A stretch of 33,977 bases of DNA from Roseibacillus sp. (GTDB lineage Bacteria; Verrucomicrobiota; Verrucomicrobiia; Verrucomicrobiales; Akkermansiaceae), in assembly GCA_028821775.1 (NCBI GenBank), contig JAPKFB010000055.1:1-33977 (forward strand). Reading direction: 5' to 3'. The first letter of the stretch is position 1. The number at the start of each line of letters is the position of its first letter. Below the pieces are notes generated by a model that did no database searches, was not told the origin of the DNA, and saw only the letters and a program-made list of their open reading frames with translations. This document shows positions 1 through 6,648 of the stretch, one piece after another. The translations under genes and the position numbers were made by a program.

Positions 1-366
1 ATCTTTTACGGGATCTGACGGTGGATCGTCCCGATCAGGTGTGGTGCACGGACATTTGATGCTCCCAGCCGGTCGCCTCTCTCCGGGATACGTCGCTTCG
101 CTCCTATCCATCTCGCTCCGCTCGGTTCCGATCAAGGATGCCAGTTCACCAGCGAGGCATGGATCGAAGCTGTAGAGGCAATGGGGTCGAAGGTCAGCAT
201 GGACGGTCGCGGTCGCTGGATGGACAACGTCTTCATCGAGCGTTTGTGGCGAAACCTGAAGTGCGAGGAGATCTACCTGAAGGATTACCGCAATGTGCCG
301 GAGCTGGAGGAAGGGGTGTGGCGCTGGATAGAGGACTACAACCATGAGCGCATCCACCAGATCCTC
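1..366 (+). pseudogene. IS3-family DDE transposase remnant (partial at left edge)
   Basis: Two pieces of an IS3-type (orfB/InsF-like) integrase core can be read. Positions 3-56 encode LLRDLTVDRPDQVWCTDI, ending at the first catalytic Asp region and followed at once by a stop codon. Positions 130 to about 360 encode a second piece that opens DQGCQFTSEAW and includes DNVFIERLWRNLK. Exactly 35 residues lie between the Asp of DQG and the Glu of FIERLW, the DD(35)E spacing of this family. The pieces are in different frames and the roughly 60 residues normally between the first and second Asp are missing. Similarity stops near HERIHQ at about position 360, just before the usual HQSLGY tail, so the C-terminal end and the terminal repeat are also lost. 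The element cannot encode an active transposase. Family assignment is firm; the precise IS subgroup is not. Confidence 0.88.
57..129. other. Unexplained insert replacing the middle of the transposase remnant
   Basis: About 70 bases lie between the two recognisable transposase pieces where about 180 bases of transposase would be expected. They match no transposase frame that I can read. The segment is rich in the short repeated word CGCTTCGCTCC or TCGCTCCGCTC, reminiscent of small dispersed intergenic repeats. Its origin is not determinable here. Confidence 0.4.
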
Positions 367-2310
367 TCACTTTACGTGGCCCAGTTTTATTGGCGGCGGC
401 CAGAACTCTTCAATTACGACCAACCAGTTCATCTGATTGATTGGAGGAAGTTGGGAGAGATCGGAAATTGAGTGAAGATCGGCTTGGATGTGGTCGGAGA
501 TCACTTCGTCGTTGACTCCGGAGCGCAGATCCATGAGGCGCACATCCGAGGATCTGTTGTTGCCGATGTGATTGATCTGTCCTTTGAACTCGATGTTCAT
601 GGCGTCCTCCCTCACACCGAATCGCTTTTCAGGAGCGAAGAGGGAGAGCGGGGGGAAGATCTTGTTCTCCCCGGAGTCTACTCCATTGGAGACGATGTTG
701 ACATCGTTCGCGAGGTACATTCTGAATGGGGTCACTAATGAGAATCCGGTCGGGAATGGAGTGAGGTCCTTGGTGCCGCGCAGAACGAGGGAAATGTCGC
801 TGGAGAGACTTGGAATGTTCGGCTTGTTGATGGTTACATTGTCGCGGTAGTTCGCATTGACCATGAGCGAGTTGTTGATCGCGAGGGAGTCCGCGCCGGC
901 TGCGGCGAGAAAAGAGGTGAGGCGATCAACATAAACCGTGATGGCCTGCCGACCGATCTGGGTTGTTTCCAATTGAAAGGGAAACCTCGCCCCTTCAGCA
1001 GAATTTTCGGTTGGCCAGTTGTTTCCTCGATCGAAGGTTTCTTTCGTGGCCATGCCGCCCTTCATGTAGGTGAAGGAGATTGAAGTTGGAGTTGGATTGT
1101 CCAACGAGATGACATCTTCTACTCGAAGCTTCATGACCGTCTGGAGGGCCGGCCTGCTGTAGTAGTTCCAGCTTGTGGGGGAGGCACGGTTGTTGTCAGT
1201 GGTGTATTCCAAATCATCAAAGGCAGCCGCACCTCGGGTGATTGGGAGAAAGGCGACGAGCCCAGAATCTGAAGAGTTGGACAAAGGGAAAAAGTTGCCA
1301 GTGTCCGCTTCGTGTTTCTCACGAGATGGCAGGTTTCCGCTGAAATTATCAGGCCTGACGCCTCCGATGGAGGAGTTCTCGGTCATTGAGATCCCCTCTC
1401 GACTTGAAAGCCAATCAAGGGTGACGGAGCCTTCGGTGGTGACCTTTCTTGCGAAGACGCCACCGTCGATGTTGATATTTCTCCAGGCTGATCCGTCTTC
1501 GTGTTTTCCGAGGAAAGTGGTCGCGGTGCTGCCAAGTGCCAACTGGGAGGGAACTTCGTAGATCGATAGAACGTAGTTCTTGGTCTTGGTCTCAACTCCT
1601 GTTGCGGCCTTGGATTTGGATCCGGAGGTGATGGAAAAGGCCCACCAGTTTCTCTTGGCCAAGAAGTTTTTTCCCTGCGTGATATATCCGAAGTGAATAT
1701 TGGGGTAGGGGATGAGTTTATATTGATCGCCGTTTGAATAGGTCTTCCTGAAAGTGATGATTGGGCGGTCTCGGTCCAGTTTCTCCACTTTGAAATCGGA
1801 GAGTGCGAGAGACTCGGGAAGTCCGTTTCCAAGGAGTGCAGTAGTGCCGTTCAGGCCCGCGTTGATGTAGAACCAATCAGTGGCGGGCTGTGGTTTGACA
1901 GCATCGATCGAATATTTGATGTGATCTTGGGAGCCGTTTCCGGTGTTTCCAGAGTGAGTGTTTCCATTTAGGCCAAGACCTGCGGCGATCGAATCGTCTA
2001 GTGAATACTCGCCGTCAGCCAATTTTCGGGCATACTCGAAAATCGAGCGCCAGCGGGTCTTGGCTTCCCATTTTCTGCTGTCGGAATTCTCCATCATGTT
2101 CAGCATCGCGCCAATTGGAGCTCCGGTGAGGAGGCTCCTGAGGAGAGCCTGTTCTCGGCTCGTATAGTCGATGCGCATTTGGGATTTCTTCTGAACTTCC
2201 TGATTTTGGATCGAGAAGCGGAATGAGGCAGTGAGCATCAGGAGCATGACCGCAGAGAGAGAGACGACGGCTAAGATGGACACGTAGCCGGGTTTGAGAT
2301 TCGTTTTCAT
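367..2310 (-). CDS. Large pilin-like/PilX- or GspK-type exported protein, third gene of pilin operon
   Basis: This 647-residue protein starts with a short basic leader and one long hydrophobic helix (MKTNLKPGYVSILAVVSLSA onward). A globular extracytoplasmic region follows with no recognised catalytic motif. The Gly-Tyr junction at residues 8-9 resembles a prepilin site but lacks the +5 Glu, as in large minor pseudopilins. The ATG at 2310 was chosen over an upstream in-frame ATG at 2415 because it sits directly before the hydrophobic helix and 22 bases after the preceding gene. It follows two class III pilin genes on the same strand, so the trio probably forms one operon for a type IV pilus or type II secretion-like structure. 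The arrangement resembles the Verru_Chthon cassette (a large A protein with small pilin-like partners), but this is an impression of family, not a match I could compute. The last roughly 20 codons abut the transposase remnant, so the natural C-terminus may have been altered. Confidence 0.75.
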   Translation of the reverse strand: MKTNLKPGYVSILAVVSLSAVMLLMLTASFRFSIQNQEVQKKSQMRIDYTSREQALLRSLLTGAPIGAMLNMMENSDSRKWEAKTRWRSIFEYARKLADGEYSLDDSIAAGLGLNGNTHSGNTGNGSQDHIKYSIDAVKPQPATDWFYINAGLNGTTALLGNGLPESLALSDFKVEKLDRDRPIITFRKTYSNGDQYKLIPYPNIHFGYITQGKNFLAKRNWWAFSITSGSKSKAATGVETKTKNYVLSIYEVPSQLALGSTATTFLGKHEDGSAWRNINIDGGVFARKVTTEGSVTLDWLSSREGISMTENSSIGGVRPDNFSGNLPSREKHEADTGNFFPLSNSSDSGLVAFLPITRGAAAFDDLEYTTDNNRASPTSWNYYSRPALQTVMKLRVEDVISLDNPTPTSISFTYMKGGMATKETFDRGNNWPTENSAEGARFPFQLETTQIGRQAITVYVDRLTSFLAAAGADSLAINNSLMVNANYRDNVTINKPNIPSLSSDISLVLRGTKDLTPFPTGFSLVTPFRMYLANDVNIVSNGVDSGENKIFPPLSLFAPEKRFGVREDAMNIEFKGQINHIGNNRSSDVRLMDLRSGVNDEVISDHIQADLHSISDLSQLPPINQMNWLVVIEEFWPPPIKLGHVK

Positions 2311-2332
2311 GGAGATTGCGTTGTTGAAACTA

Positions 2333-2893
2333 TCAGAGACGAGGAGTCCCTGAGTAGGTGATGATTTCACCTGCCGGACCGGTGAGAGCCATGCGGAAAA
2401 CTCCGTTTTGGACAAAGAAATTTGCGTTTTCGACCCGGCGGGAAATCAGCCAGTCGGGATTCCCTACTTTTGCGAACGGGACGGAAGGATCCATGGTGTA
2501 ATAGGCGAGTTCGTCTTCGCCACCATTGGTTTCGAAGGAGATGATTCCATAATCCTTGCTCCCATCGGGATTGAGATAACCCAGGACAAGGACCTTTCCT
2601 CCTTCCGTGACGGCGTTTGCCCCAGCCACGGCGTCGTTGAGATTTTGGTGGATTCGGTAGGCATCGGCCCGCGAAAGAATCTGAGTGATGGTGTTGTTGA
2701 CCTGTGGAGCGTCATCCACCAGAAAGCTCTGGGCCTTGACGATGCCGTGAAAGGTGATTTGCTGTTGCAGGAGGGTCATCATGATGGCCGCGATCGCCAT
2801 CGCGAGGCCCATCGCGGTTGCGAGTTCCGGTAAGGTAAAGCCCCGTTTTCGGGGAAGCTCTCCTTGGAGGGAGGGTTGGAAAGAGATGATCAT
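2333..2893 (-). CDS. Type IV pilin/pseudopilin-like protein with class III leader
   Basis: This 186-residue protein has an 18-residue leader ending KRG, followed by mature FTLPELATAMG and a long hydrophobic stretch. That is a textbook prepilin peptidase site, with Glu at mature position +5. The C-terminal 130 residues form a mixed soluble domain. The start ATG at 2893 overlaps the stop of the preceding gene in the four-base pattern ATGA, which indicates translational coupling. A longer reading beginning at 3139 runs through the upstream gene and is not credible. The protein is expected to insert in the inner membrane, be cleaved by a prepilin peptidase encoded elsewhere, and join a pilus-like fibre with its neighbours. 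Exact role (major or minor pilin) is unknown. It may correspond to one of the small members of the Verru_Chthon cassette. Confidence 0.85.
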   Translation of the reverse strand: MIISFQPSLQGELPRKRGFTLPELATAMGLAMAIAAIMMTLLQQQITFHGIVKAQSFLVDDAPQVNNTITQILSRADAYRIHQNLNDAVAGANAVTEGGKVLVLGYLNPDGSKDYGIISFETNGGEDELAYYTMDPSVPFAKVGNPDWLISRRVENANFFVQNGVFRMALTGPAGEIITYSGTPRL

Positions 2894-3363
2894 TGCGTTC
2901 TTACGATGGTTCGTGATTTCACATAGCTGCGACCGCTGATGGTATAGGTGATGTGGCTTTGCAGCTTCCAGGTCTGCATTTCTGCGGGGTTGGTGGCGGT
3001 CGTGCTGGTTCCGCCGAAGGCCGGCAGATTGTTCGAATCTGCAATTCTGGTGCGAATGACATTGGCACTGAGAATCCGGCCACCTGGGAGGGTCCCCATC
3101 GTCACGGCGGTTTCCGCCTTTGCTGGATAGACCGGCCACGGAGAGCTGAGACCAGTGATACTTTCGAAGGGAATGCGCTGCGCGTAGGCCTTCTCATAGG
3201 TGAGATAAGCGTCGGAGACATTCTGAACGAGAGTCCATTGTCTTGGGGAGAGGATATTGATGGTTCCTTTGAGAAGAACCATTCCGACCACCGTCAGGAT
3301 CACGAGAGCCATCAAGGCTTCGATCAGGACGCTGCCCCGTCGAGCAAGAATGCGAGAATTCAG
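2890..3363 (-). CDS. Type IV pilin/pseudopilin-like protein with class III leader, probable non-ATG start
   Basis: The mature sequence begins SVLIEALMALVIL after a basic RRG, giving a prepilin cleavage site with Glu at +5 and a strong hydrophobic helix. No ATG, GTG or TTG occurs in frame between the leader and the interior of the divergent lipoprotein gene. The best start is CTG at 3363, which would give the compact leader MNSRILARRG. An internal ATG would remove the cleavage site, and the far upstream ATG at 3948 would overlap the divergent gene almost entirely. With CTG the product is 157 residues. It is the first gene of the minus-strand pilin operon and its stop overlaps the next start (ATGA). 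The family call is secure; the start codon is an inference. Confidence 0.8.
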   Translation of the reverse strand: MNSRILARRGSVLIEALMALVILTVVGMVLLKGTINILSPRQWTLVQNVSDAYLTYEKAYAQRIPFESITGLSSPWPVYPAKAETAVTMGTLPGGRILSANVIRTRIADSNNLPAFGGTSTTATNPAEMQTWKLQSHITYTISGRSYVKSRTIVRTQ

Positions 3364-3411
3364 AGGCCCACTCTTGAGTTGTGAGCTTATTGCGGTAGGC
3401 TGCGTCCGAAG
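3364..3411. promoter_or_regulatory. Short divergent promoter region between pilin operon and lipoprotein gene
   Basis: Only 48 bases separate the inferred start of the minus-strand pilin operon from the plus-strand GTG. On the plus strand TTGAGT lies about 16 bases before TAGGCT, a weak sigma-70-like pair for the lipoprotein. The operon promoter may lie inside the lipoprotein gene. No operator palindrome was seen. Confidence 0.25.
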
Positions 3412-4029
3412 GTGAGAATTTTGTTGCTGGGTGTCTTGTTGTTGAGTGCCTGTGTGCCGGTTGTTGGCGCCGATCCGCTTCAGCCCCCATTTGGTCTCAG
3501 TTGGGGAGATTCTCCCAACCGTCTCGTCGACTGGGCTGTGCGGACGAAGTTGGACCAGACGGTGAAAGCCCCTGCGAATGAGCCGCGGCTGAAAATACTT
3601 CTGGTCTCTCCGGCCAAGGGCTCGTTGCCCGGTCATGATGCATCCACCCTGGAGGCCCGGTTCATGGACGGGAAATTGTTTGAGGTCGCTCTTCACTATT
3701 ACTATCCCGGTAAGGGCGCCCCCTTCGTCCGTGCTCAATTCGTTGAATTGAAGAAAATCCTCGCGCGACGTCATGGAGGGTTCAAGCCGGGCGGGCAGAA
3801 GCGAGAGACTCCAATCGAGGGAGTAACCACCCGATCGACCGCCTTTCAAATTGACCCTGCTCCGGCTCGGTATCTCATGCTCATCCTGACGGAGGCGATG
3901 GATACCAAGCGCGGGGATGCCTCGGCTAGATTCACGGTCATTTATCATAATGGTGGGGTCTTGAAGGAGGACAGTGAAACGGTGATCATTCGGCGGGACG
4001 GAGTTGACCCGCCGACCAAACAGCCGTAG
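3412..4029 (+). CDS. Putative lipoprotein of unknown function
   Basis: The 205-residue product starts with GTG and opens MRILLLGVLLLSACVPVVGA. This is a short lipoprotein-type signal with lipobox LSAC and lipidated Cys at residue 14. The remainder is a soluble domain of about 185 residues with a segment DGKLFEVALHYYYP and no catalytic motif that I recognise. The GTG was chosen because the signal peptide begins exactly there and no ATG is available upstream. It is divergent from the pilin operon and convergent with the next gene. The family appears to be an uncharacterised exported one; I assign no function. Confidence 0.75.
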   Translation: MRILLLGVLLLSACVPVVGADPLQPPFGLSWGDSPNRLVDWAVRTKLDQTVKAPANEPRLKILLVSPAKGSLPGHDASTLEARFMDGKLFEVALHYYYPGKGAPFVRAQFVELKKILARRHGGFKPGGQKRETPIEGVTTRSTAFQIDPAPARYLMLILTEAMDTKRGDASARFTVIYHNGGVLKEDSETVIIRRDGVDPPTKQP

Positions 4030-4142
4030 CGATCAGGCACAGAGCCTGGGCGGATACCTCAGGGGCGGCCGGGCATCGATGAAGGAGTTGGACTTGGTGG
4101 GGTGAACACATTGTGAGGGAAAGGGAATGAGCTTGAGGGGGA

Positions 4143-5009
4143 TCAGGGAGCCCGGCCATTCTGAGAGTCGGTGAGCGGCCGGACCCATTTTGCCCAAGGC
4201 CCACGGGGAACTTCTAAGTCTTCAACAAAGCGCCAGTCCAAGACGGCGTTTCCCTTCAGACGCAAGAAGTCGCGAACCGCTGGACTGACATCGATTCCGG
4301 CGTTTTGATTTGAATTCGGGCGTGGCCGTTCGCCTTGGAAGACGTAGGGCCAGTCATCGATCGTAAAGGGCCCAACGTCTTTCCATTGCGCATAGGCAAG
4401 GAGACCCTGGTGGTGAATTGCGATCCATCGGTCCTCGCATACTGATACCCCCGCTCCACGATACCGGCGCCAGAACCAAGGGATGACCTCTGACGCCTCG
4501 GGGCGGTGAACGCGTCCCTTCAAGAGATCATTGTAGGGAAGGGCGACATAGAAGGGATTCAGCTTGGGCTCAAAGGCGGCGGGCCTGAATCCGTGTGGGG
4601 AACGTTTGAAGGGATGATCGTAGCCGCCAAAGTTCGTTTCCCAATTCTGGTCCCATGAGCTGGCGGCATTTGGAATCGGGTTTCGCGCGGTAGGTTTCTC
4701 ACCTACCCAAAAAACGGTCGCTTTAATCTGGTAGTGCCAAGGATTGCTTTGGACCTTCCACGGCTTCGGAGGTTCTTCCACCACTTGGGCCACGGCGGGT
4801 CCAGCATAGGGGTTCTTCCGGATGGCCATGATGGTCCGGCGAGAATCCAAAAAGCGATTGTGAGCAAGTTCCGCTCGCTCGCTCGTCGTGAGAACCGTGG
4901 AACCAAGGGAAGGACTGCCAAGACTGAGCGCGAGCAGGCCGAATGACACACACATACCGAATCCACTTGGGGAGCCGGAATTCGCACAATCATGGATTTC
5001 ACGGCGCAT
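4143..5009 (-). CDS. Secreted protein with RlpA/double-psi beta-barrel-like C-terminal half
   Basis: This 288-residue exported protein has a hydrophobic signal region around residues 19-37. The C-terminal half contains YAQWKDVGPFTIDDW followed by NAGIDVSPAVRDFLRL. These resemble the double-psi beta-barrel signature of RlpA-like and expansin-like proteins, where V-GPF is followed by D-SP-A and a leucine-rich helix. An upstream NPFYVALPYNDL segment fits the first strand of such a fold. RlpA-type proteins bind or cleave peptidoglycan glycans; whether this one is enzymatic cannot be said. The ATG at 5009 is used, but the ATG at 4955 would place the signal peptide at the very N-terminus and is a serious alternative. 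A 10-base poly-C tract lies just upstream of the start at 5009. The gene is convergent with the lipoprotein gene. Confidence 0.7.
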   Translation of the reverse strand: MRREIHDCANSGSPSGFGMCVSFGLLALSLGSPSLGSTVLTTSERAELAHNRFLDSRRTIMAIRKNPYAGPAVAQVVEEPPKPWKVQSNPWHYQIKATVFWVGEKPTARNPIPNAASSWDQNWETNFGGYDHPFKRSPHGFRPAAFEPKLNPFYVALPYNDLLKGRVHRPEASEVIPWFWRRYRGAGVSVCEDRWIAIHHQGLLAYAQWKDVGPFTIDDWPYVFQGERPRPNSNQNAGIDVSPAVRDFLRLKGNAVLDWRFVEDLEVPRGPWAKWVRPLTDSQNGRAP

Positions 5010-5015
5010 CTTCTC

Positions 5016-5025
5016 GGGGGGGGGG
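5016..5025 (-). repeat. Ten-base poly-C tract just upstream of the DPBB-like gene start
   Basis: Ten consecutive C residues on the minus strand end six bases before the ATG at 5009. Homopolymer tracts of this length in a leader can slip and change leader spacing. The tract could also be an assembly artefact. Confidence 0.6.
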
Positions 5026-5287
5026 ACTTATTATCAGTGTCTTTAAAAAAGTAGGAAAAGTCAATCATTGGAACAGGTTATCATTAAAAAAGATGTGAAT
5101 ACCAAGCTTTCCATTAATTCGAGTTAAAGCTGCAATCATGTAAATTAGACAGTCGATATCTACTGGAAATTAACAAACATTTAAATTATTCCTTGTGGAA
5201 CGTAAGAATTACTCATAGATTTTCACAATCGTGCGGAGCGGGAGCTCCATTAAAGCCCCGGCGCTCCAACAAAACTTTCCTATCTCA
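5026..5287. other. AT-rich intergenic spacer
   Basis: About 200 bases here are strikingly AT-rich compared with the surrounding DNA. They contain runs such as CATTTAAATTATTCC and no credible coding frame. A TTGACT hexamer on the minus strand (5059-5064) could be a -35 element for the gene starting at 5009, but no convincing -10 lies at the proper distance. The composition break suggests a regulatory spacer or inserted DNA. Confidence 0.45.
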
Positions 5288-5347
5288 GGCGAGGTAAAGG
5301 GGAGCAATTAACCCAGTGGCCCCCGCTCCTCTTTACCTTTCCTCGCC
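5288..5347. other. Long imperfect hairpin
   Basis: Arm 5288-5305 (ggcgaggtaaaggggagc) pairs with arm 5325-5347, whose reverse complement carries the same sequence plus a five-base AAAGG insertion and one mismatch. The loop is 19 bases. No U-run follows, so a simple intrinsic terminator is unlikely. It could be a small structured RNA, a relic of a mobile element or a regulatory structure. Confidence 0.55.
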
Positions 5348-5507
5348 GGGAAGAGTGCTGAAGGCCCCCAAGGTAGCCTCATTGCCCTCGCCTGTAGCGG
5401 CCTATTCTCCCTTCATGGGGAAAGGCCGGGGAGGGTGAGCTAATCAAGGGGTGGGCCGCTTGACGGGCACTGAAACTCTCCTCTGAAAAGGCTCCCCCAT
5501 ATGGGTC

Positions 5508-5982
5508 GTGAAGGAGCTCTGTGGGGTGTTGGGGCAAATCACGGATCGCCGCAAGGATTTCCAAACGGACGGAAAGATCGAGCTGGCGGAGGATCCCATG
5601 AAGCTGAAGACGACCCAAAGCGGCAAGACGGGAAGTTTGATCAAGCGATCGGCCATTCTTGCGCACGGGACGAGCTGGACGATCATTCTAAAGGAAGCGG
5701 TTCTGGAATGTCCCCAAAAACGTTGCCTCGTGGGTCAACGGCAACCGGGAAGGTAAGCTGGTGAGTTGGAGGGAGTTTCTCGCCAAGAACCGGGTCTGGC
5801 TCCAACTGCACAGCGTTAATGTTGCCCAAGCCCGAGGTGAAATTCCTCTCGGCGAAGAGGCGGTCAGTAAATATTAGGGACCCGGTCGAGTCGGGGTGGC
5901 AGTTTGTCACGAGGGACCGATCTCGCTGAAGCCCCGGAAAAAGCCCGGGGAATCAACCAAGCGCTCGTCGGACGCTGGGTAA
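5508..5982 (+). pseudogene. Decayed gene for a hypothetical protein
   Basis: Coherent protein-like text can be read in two frames. The first (about 5508-5700) contains KIELAEDPMKLKTT and SLIKRSAILAHGTSW and looks like a small beta-strand-rich domain. A frame change near 5700 leads into NVPKNVASWVNGNREGKL and then WREFLAKNRVWLQLHSVNVA. An in-frame TAG at 5875-5877 interrupts this second frame before GPGRVGVAVCHEGPISLKP, and a final stop lies at 5980-5982. The pattern of one frameshift plus one nonsense codon in otherwise protein-like sequence indicates a decayed gene, although sequencing error at the AAAAA run near 5716 could explain the frame change. I do not know the family. The 5' end is not certain. 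Confidence 0.5.
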
Positions 5983-6047
5983 GAGATGATCAGGATTGAG
6001 GGAGCTCTGTTCTTGAGTTCAGGGCCGCTTGGGTAGATACTCTCGTA

Positions 6048-6647
6048 GTGGAGCAAGCGGTCCTGCAAATGCAGTTTTCGTTTTCGGAGGCGGAGAGACG
6101 ATTGGAGAGGCGGAGTGTCCCGATTCGTCCTATGCCGAGAGGTGGCGACGGATTACTTTCGGCTCGTGCCAAGGGCGCGTGTCTGGAGCTTGGGTTGTCG
6201 AGATTGGCAGAGCGCGTTTCGGTGTGCTGGAATCCGCGCATGCGATCGACCGCTGGTCGGGCGACCTGGCCAGATGCCATCATCGAGTTGAACCCTGCCC
6301 TCGAGGGCATCTCGGAGAGCGAGGTGGAGCGAACTTTTCTTCATGAGCTTGCGCACCTGGTCGCATACGAGCGAGCGGGGAATCGACGCATCCGTCCACA
6401 TGGCCCGGAGTGGCGTCGGGCATGCTCTAATCTTGGAATCCCGGGAGAGAGGGCGGGTCATAGCTTGCCCCTGCCTTCGCGGACGATGCGTCGGAAATGG
6501 CGCTACTTTTGTCCAGGCTGTTGGGCAGTGCTCGAGCGGGTTCGGCGCATGCGAGGCCACTCAGCCTGTTACCCGTGCTGTCTCAAGCACAACCGGGGCG
6601 AGTACGCCGATCAATTTCGATTTGTGGAAAAGAGAATTGGGGCCTGA
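6048..6647 (+). CDS. SprT-like zinc metalloprotein
   Basis: The 199-residue protein carries the zinc-binding motif HELAH at residues 99-103. A third His lies in RPHGPEW (residue 118), the SprT-family arrangement. It ends with a zinc-ribbon of CPGC (155-158) paired with CYPC (174-177). A conserved-looking WNPRMRSTAG segment precedes the catalytic helix. SprT-like proteins are intracellular zinc metalloproteins related to the eukaryotic DNA-protein crosslink protease Spartan; the bacterial substrate is generally unknown. There is no signal peptide, in contrast to most neighbours. The first available start is GTG at 6048; ATG at 6069 would remove seven residues and is an alternative. Its stop lies one base from the stop of the convergent sulfatase gene. 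Confidence 0.85.
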   Translation: MEQAVLQMQFSFSEAERRLERRSVPIRPMPRGGDGLLSARAKGACLELGLSRLAERVSVCWNPRMRSTAGRATWPDAIIELNPALEGISESEVERTFLHELAHLVAYERAGNRRIRPHGPEWRRACSNLGIPGERAGHSLPLPSRTMRRKWRYFCPGCWAVLERVRRMRGHSACYPCCLKHNRGEYADQFRFVEKRIGA

Positions 6648-6648
6648 T

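Noticed and set aside
3364..3948. Long N-terminal extension of the first pilin gene to the ATG at 3948
   Set aside because: It would overlap nearly all of the divergent lipoprotein and place a long soluble segment ahead of a class III prepilin leader.
5288..5347. Intrinsic transcription terminator
   Set aside because: No U-run follows either arm and the nearest upstream gene ends well away from it.
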